A stretch of DNA of 64,000 nt, from contig NZ_CVRB01000001.1 in NCBI RefSeq assembly GCF_001048695.1, forward strand, positions 682,001 through 746,000. Reading direction: 5' to 3'. Positions 59,917 to 64,000 of this stretch are shown here, in pieces. Source of the DNA: Neobacillus massiliamazoniensis (lineage in GTDB: Bacteria; Bacillota; Bacilli; Bacillales; Cytobacillaceae). Positions within the stretch are counted from its first letter, which is position 1, and each line of letters opens with the position of its first letter. A program made the translations under genes and the position numbers. Under the pieces are notes generated by a model. It ran no database searches and was not told the origin of the DNA. It saw only the letters and a list, made by a program, of their open reading frames with translations.

Positions 59917-60672
59917 TTGAATAAACTCCCGTATAAATTGATTAAGCTTTTGGGGTGATTTGGTTGGGATTTGATGCTTTTGGTCAATGAACTTCAATTC
60001 GTTCTTCGGTAATTTTTCATGCAAAAGCTTTGCATATTTTTGAAACGATTTATCCTTTGCACCATAGATCAGCAATATTGGTGCTTCGATAGTATTCAGC
60101 CGGTTGGTACAGCTATATTGTAGACTTTGGCGAAAATATTGCTTGATATTTCGGGCATCCCCTTTTCGTGCTTCCTGATACAGGTTCTTGAAGATTTCTA
60201 TTTTCTGCGAATTCCCCAAGCACATTGATATGGTTAGGAACCGAATCATCCATTTTCTCGAAAGCCATTTTCCCATTGAAATCCTGCATTTATTATATAG
60301 ATCACTTACCTCAGACATGCCACTTACTGATATACCACCTAATGCCCTCTCTTTATTGGTCAACAAAAATTCCAAAACGATGGAGCCACCAGTTGAATAC
60401 CCACAAATGAAAGCTTTTTCAATCTGTAAATGATCCAAGAGTTGTATAATATCATAACAAATCAATGCATAGCTAATGGGAATGGCTGAGTACGAGCTCC
60501 GACCGTGGCCACGAATGTCAAACGTAATGACTTTATATAACTTTGATAATTCATCGATTTGGCTTTTAAAAACTACACTTGAGATTAAAGGGGGATGGAT
60601 GAACACAATAGGTGTCCCCTCACCCAATACAGAATAATAAAGACGGCTGCCATTCAAATCCAACATGGGCAT
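59893..60672 (-). CDS. Alpha/beta hydrolase
   Basis: 259-residue alpha/beta-hydrolase fold protein. HPPL near the start is the oxyanion region, RGHGRS is typical, the nucleophile elbow is GYSTGG, the acid is in YGAKDKSF and the base in DQKHQIP. The substrate is unknown. It begins at ATG 60672 behind GAGGTGA; the frame is open further upstream without a site. It is transcribed alone; the 52-bp array lies in its upstream region. Confidence 0.85.
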   Translation of the reverse strand: MPMLDLNGSRLYYSVLGEGTPIVFIHPPLISSVVFKSQIDELSKLYKVITFDIRGHGRSSYSAIPISYALICYDIIQLLDHLQIEKAFICGYSTGGSIVLEFLLTNKERALGGISVSGMSEVSDLYNKCRISMGKWLSRKWMIRFLTISMCLGNSQKIEIFKNLYQEARKGDARNIKQYFRQSLQYSCTNRLNTIEAPILLIYGAKDKSFQKYAKLLHEKLPKNELKFIDQKHQIPTKSPQKLNQFIREFIQNKRVVHK

Positions 60673-60909
60673 GAAGCTTGTCACCTCGGTAGTGTTATAT
60701 AGAGGTACTGTTAATAGCATTATCCGATTCCTTGAAATCGATATCCTTAAATCGGAATGATTTTGTAATTGGTCATCATCCCAACTTGTCCTAACTTCTA
60801 CTTGGAACGGACATTTATAAGATTACCATTTTTATGAAAAGGATTCGTCTTTCACAAAATGAATTTGTTTTGCAGCCGCCTGAATTGATTTGTTGATGGA
60901 TTCGTTTTT

Positions 60910-61172
60910 ACGTGGAGGGTTGCTTGGTTATTTTGATTTCTCGTGCACGTAGAGCATTTCTACGTGGACGGTTTCTTGAGTTTTTTTCTTTTTTGTTCAC
61001 GTAGACTTCTTCTACCTGGAAGGTTTCTTGAGTTTTTTGCTATTTCGTTTACGTAGACTGATTCTACGTGGAAGGTTTTTTGGTTTTTTAGCTTTTTCAT
61101 TTACGTAGACTTCTTCTACGTGCATGATTAATCGGCTTTTTGCTTTTTCTTGCACGTAGACCTCCTCAACGT
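60910..61172. repeat. Tandem array C: six units of 52 bp
   Basis: ACGTGG (variant ACCTGG, ACGTGC, ACGTAA) recurs at 60910, 60962, 61014, 61066, 61118 and 61169, spaced 52 bp (51 at the end). Each unit has the inverted repeat CACGTAGA-N5-TCTACGTGG or a variant, separated by T-rich stretches (TTTCTTGAGTTTTTT). Units are more diverged than in arrays A and B. No coding frame passes through it. Confidence 0.9.
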
Positions 61173-61176
61173 AAAA

Positions 61177-61663
61177 TTAAATTAGCTCTTTATAATAGAT
61201 GTTGGTTGAATGTAATTCCCCATCAGCAGATTTTGCATAATTCGGAATACCCCCTGCGTGATAAAACCCTAATAAACAATATAGATAATTGGATGGATTC
61301 CCTTCTTTAGTATCGAGAACTAATATGACCTACCCTCAGCCTGTGCCCTTTCTTCAGCTTTTTGCATAAGAGAACGGCCAATCCCTTTGTTTCTCCAATT
61401 AGGGTCTGCCATTAATTTTGCAATTTCAGCTCTATGCCTCCCATTTGGTTATGTAATTGGGCACTTCCTACAATCTGCTCATTTATTTTAGCAACATATA
61501 AAATCACATTAGGTGTTAATACATTTTCCCAATATTCTATTGCTTCCGAAAGTGTCAATGATGGGAGAAAGCCAATGGATGCACCATCTTCCACCACCTG
61601 GATCAAAAGTTCAGATAACTCATAAAGATGTTCATTTATTGAATTAATTTCCGTGATTTTCAC
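61177..61663 (-). pseudogene. GNAT acetyltransferase, broken by two frameshifts
   Basis: The frame starts at GTG with AGGAGGTG before it and reads VKITEINSINEHLYEL ... ILYVAKINEQIVGSAQLHN. At about 61436 it must shift for RHRAEIAKLM-ADPNWRNKGI, the acetyl-CoA loop (NKGIGRSLMQKA), and again at about 61322 for LVLDTKEGNPSNYLYCLLGF through the C-terminus ending YYKELI. Each shift fits one lost base. Acceptor unknown. The intact GNAT gene upstream may be the functional one. Two single-base deletions could also be sequencing errors. Confidence 0.8.
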
Positions 61664-61734
61664 TATGCAAAACACCTCCTAAACTGATTCCGTCATTAAA
61701 ACACTTAGACCTACCATTGGTAGTTCTCCTTTTC

Positions 61735-62598
61735 CTACAAGATCCTATACATCTCATACTGTGCCAATGTACCTTTTGTAAAGCCTAGTTTTTTCAAAAA
61801 CCCTTCTAGTAAACTATTATTTGGGAAGCCTGTAGACATTTTCGTTAAGGAAAGTTCGGTCGAGGCGGTTTTCAAAAGCTGCCTTCCAATCCCTTTGCCA
61901 CGGAAATTTTTATCAATCATTAAAAAATGAATGTTTCCAATTGGATTTATAGCTAAGTACCCTGCCACACCTCCATTTTGAAAGGCAACATAGTAATGGA
62001 TTGTTGGAATTTCCTTTAAATAATCAATATCATTTTGCCAGTTTATATGATAACTCCAATTCGCAACTCTAGATTGGAAATCTTCAAAATTGATTTTTTT
62101 AATGTCACATACTGTATTCGCATTTTTAAATTGAGATAAATCCTCATTTGTAAAATAAACGAGATCGTATATCTTTTCATATCCCAACTTCTTGTAAAAG
62201 TTGATAGCTCGATCATTACCAACAATGACTTCAAGAAAAAGCTGTTTACAACCATGTTTAATGGCCTCGTCTTTATGTAGTTCAAATAGCCTTTGGCTTA
62301 TTCCCGTTCCTCTATATTCAGGGCTGATCGCCAATGCCCCGCACCTCATCGTTTTGATGGTCTCATAATTTTTTATGCCACCTAGAATAACTCCTGCTGG
62401 TTCCTCCTTATAAAAGGCAATGAAGGAAGTTTCAGCTTTATTTCCTTCCGGTCCAAAAAAGCGTTTCAAAAAATCTTCTTCAGATATCTCCATTTTGACG
62501 ATATAATCTGAAAACCCTTTTAGAAATGCTTGATGAATGAAACTCTCATTTACCTCGGAACTTCTTTGATAACGAATATGGCGTTCATCAATCAACAT
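61735..62598 (-). CDS. GNAT family acetyltransferase, two tandem domains
   Basis: 287 residues with two GNAT units. The first (about 15-150) has motif A ALAISPEYRGTGISQRLF and LEVIVGNDRAINFYKKLGYE; the second (about 165-285) has IDKNFRGKGIGRQLLKTA and LLEGFLKKLGFT. Double-GNAT proteins of this kind occur in Bacillus, often with unknown acceptors. The ATG at 62598 is used because AAGGAG lies eight bases before it; an in-frame GTG is slightly upstream. Confidence 0.88.
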   Translation of the reverse strand: MLIDERHIRYQRSSEVNESFIHQAFLKGFSDYIVKMEISEEDFLKRFFGPEGNKAETSFIAFYKEEPAGVILGGIKNYETIKTMRCGALAISPEYRGTGISQRLFELHKDEAIKHGCKQLFLEVIVGNDRAINFYKKLGYEKIYDLVYFTNEDLSQFKNANTVCDIKKINFEDFQSRVANWSYHINWQNDIDYLKEIPTIHYYVAFQNGGVAGYLAINPIGNIHFLMIDKNFRGKGIGRQLLKTASTELSLTKMSTGFPNNSLLEGFLKKLGFTKGTLAQYEMYRIL

Positions 62599-62754
62599 TT
62601 GAACCACTCCTTTAGTAAATCACTTGATCGTTTGTAACATCTAGTAAAATTCCAATCACCTAGCATTTATCTCAAGAATTTTATTCTTTCCAAAAATTGG
62701 CGGTACTTTTGACCCCTTCCATTTTATATGCACTTCGTTAAATCTATCACGAAT

Positions 62755-63513
62755 TCAAACATTTCCCTCTGCAGCAACAAAATGATCTTTTTGTAATATA
62801 GGAACGGTTTGGTATACATTTAAGCGACAGCAATGTCTTACATCCGCTTCAAAACCTTTTTCTCGTAATTCTCGACCACTCCCGCAATCCCATATCCAGT
62901 CCTCCAGTTTTCCTTCTGAATTTTGGAAGGCAGCCATACAAACCTCTGCCTCAGGCGATTTACTTCCCTCTAGGTTTGATAAAATTGCCCCTGCCCCTAA
63001 ATAATCTTCCATTGCCGGACGTAAGCTGTCTTCATTTTCTCTTCCATCACTCCATTGCTCACCACAAGGAACTACCGTTATATTTGCTTTGGTTATGCAA
63101 CTAATTTGATTTGCTGTAGATGCAACTGACGCTGCATTAAGCAAAGAACCAATTAAAAGTGCAGGAACCTCTGAGGCAATCCAAGTGCAAAATGCACCAT
63201 TAAGGGAAGACAAAACGTACTTCTTCTTCGCATGTTCTTTCTGAAAAGATACGGGGGATAAAGTAGGTTTCCCCATTTCTGTAGCTTCCCTTCTTCCTAA
63301 AATATATTCTGCCCCCACCTTTTTTGCGTAATTTTTTCCATCTAAATATGGTGGATAAGGGTATATAATTGCGCCATAATTTAAAGCCGTTATTACTGTA
63401 GAAGAAAAACTAAGGACATCAACAATGATCAAAATATCACCGCGTTCAGCTGCCTCTCTTGCCCCTCGTTTTCCCCATTCTACTCGGCATCGATAAGGGG
63501 ATTGATCGAACAT
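62755..63513 (-). CDS. 2-phosphosulfolactate phosphatase (ComB family)
   Basis: 252 residues of the ComB family. The conserved start IIVDVLSFSSTVITALNYGA gives the acidic metal site, followed by ATEMGKP-TLSPVSF, VLSSLNGA and VVPCGEQW; the tail contains CGSGRELREKGF. ComB proteins dephosphorylate 2-phospho-3-sulfolactate in coenzyme M or sulfolactate metabolism; B. subtilis YitC is a homologue in a sporulation-linked sulfolactate pathway. No other sulfolactate gene is nearby, so the substrate here is uncertain. GAGGTGG precedes the ATG. Confidence 0.87.
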   Translation of the reverse strand: MFDQSPYRCRVEWGKRGAREAAERGDILIIVDVLSFSSTVITALNYGAIIYPYPPYLDGKNYAKKVGAEYILGRREATEMGKPTLSPVSFQKEHAKKKYVLSSLNGAFCTWIASEVPALLIGSLLNAASVASTANQISCITKANITVVPCGEQWSDGRENEDSLRPAMEDYLGAGAILSNLEGSKSPEAEVCMAAFQNSEGKLEDWIWDCGSGRELREKGFEADVRHCCRLNVYQTVPILQKDHFVAAEGNV

Positions 63514-63561
63514 TAAACCACCTCGTCAAAACTTATAATTTTTGTAATATTAATTATAAAT

Positions 63562-63592
63562 AAAAAGCTTTACCCTTTGTTAAAGTAAAGCC
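63562..63592 (-). terminator. Terminator of the GyrI-like gene
   Basis: GGCTTTAC ... GTAAAGC followed by TTTTTATT on the minus strand. Confidence 0.75.
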
Positions 63593-63613
63593 ACGTTTCC
63601 AATCAGATATAAA

Positions 63614-64000
63614 TTAGATAGTCGTTTTTTTATGTATTGGCACCCATAATTCATTTTTATTTTCCTCAATGGGTAAATAGCATTCAATTGCCGGCAAATT
63701 TGCAAGTTCATAATCTGAGCTGGAAATCCAGTCCATTAGTCTTTCCCATATTTGTTGAATTCCTTCAGGTTCCTGTACTTCGAAAACAGCCCATGAAGAT
63801 TCTGGAAAATCCATTTTTATCATCTCTCCAGAAGCACTTTGTTCTGAAACTATCGCTAATATGTAATCAAATTCTTCATTTTTACCAAAATCCCCGTTTG
63901 CGCACACCCCTAAAATTCCTCTTATTTTATGGGCAGTTTTACGGATCTGCCACAGTTGTTCAAATATGCCTTTTTCTTTTGCCTCAGCCCAAATTTCTGG
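63614..64000 (-). CDS. GyrI-like effector-binding domain protein, C-terminal part (cut by window edge)
   Basis: The frame is open to the end of the window, so the 5' part is missing; 128 codons are visible. Visible sequence runs PEIWAEAKEKGIFEQLWQIR ... GILGVCANGDFGKNEEFDYI, then WAVFEVQEPEGIQQIWERLM and ends ELWVPIHKKTTI. This is the GyrI-like/effector-binding fold (AraC_E_bind), found free or behind AraC- or MerR-type HTH domains. The missing part decides whether it is a regulator. It might bind small hydrophobic compounds or proteins. Confidence 0.8.
   Translation of the reverse strand, partial: PEIWAEAKEKGIFEQLWQIRKTAHKIRGILGVCANGDFGKNEEFDYILAIVSEQSASGEMIKMDFPESSWAVFEVQEPEGIQQIWERLMDWISSSDYELANLPAIECYLPIEENKNELWVPIHKKTTI

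Overview
The window looks like chromosome from a low-GC, aerobic, endospore-forming Bacillaceae (Bacillus sensu lato; something near Neobacillus or Peribacillus would fit, but I cannot place it from sequence alone). Reasons: a qox-type aa3 quinol oxidase, a SipW/TasA operon, Zur, TnrA and M-box control elements of the Bacillus type, strong AAGGAGG ribosome binding sites, frequent GTG/TTG starts, and orthologues of zagA(yciC), serC, asnB and bcrC. No tRNA, rRNA, CRISPR array, prophage or full-length insertion sequence was seen; mobile DNA is limited to short non-coding repeats.

Layout. 0-6.4 kb: qoxABC (minus strand, qoxC cut by the window edge), a decayed FMN reductase, a 52-bp tandem array, and a small secreted Thr/Pro-rich protein. 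6.9-12.6 kb: a three-enzyme membrane fusion (GH18-like, polysaccharide deacetylase, family-2 glycosyltransferase), a low-molecular-weight phosphatase and serC. 12.7-20 kb: an orphan trpB, a VIT1-type metal transporter, and an Mg2+ locus (mgtA then mgtC) behind an M-box riboswitch, a terminator, a 33-residue leader peptide with a DPSPIP core and a hairpin that covers the mgtA Shine-Dalgarno. 20.4-26.6 kb: a zinc-starvation regulon with four Zur boxes, two COG0523 GTPases (one is ZagA/YciC), a frameshifted flavoprotein, a dCTP deaminase, and a permease plus a small Cys-rich membrane partner. A MITE-like element sits between one Zur box and zagA. 26.8-35.3 kb: acetyltransferase, marR plus drug exporter, asnB, a divergent FtsH-like protease and a small membrane protein.

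35.4-50.7 kb is the most unusual block. It has a CorA-like protein whose GMN motif reads GMS; a second 52-bp array; two tandem ~1360-residue subtilases that each carry an I9 propeptide, a PA insert, a cohesin-like domain and a C-terminal dockerin; a helix-turn-helix/TPR regulator of the RNPP kind; and an operon sipW - TasA/CalY-like - second SipW-type substrate - lipoprotein made only of an I9 protease-inhibitor domain. The two subtilase promoters and the sipW promoter share an ACCCCAAT box 21-23 bp upstream of the -10, so these genes probably form one extracellular-matrix and proteolysis regulon.

51-64 kb: metallo-beta-lactamase-fold hydrolase, chrA, osmC, glnK-amtB with a TnrA box, a DUF2642-like protein, an MFS transporter, bcrC, an alpha/beta hydrolase, a third 52-bp array, one broken and one intact GNAT acetyltransferase, a ComB-family phosphatase, and the C-terminal part of a GyrI-like effector-binding protein that runs off the end.

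Two themes recur. The first is metal homeostasis (Mg, Zn, Fe/Mn, chromate, a CorA-like protein). The second is repeated non-coding DNA: three unrelated-sequence arrays share exactly a 52-bp period, and a fourth has a 21-bp period.
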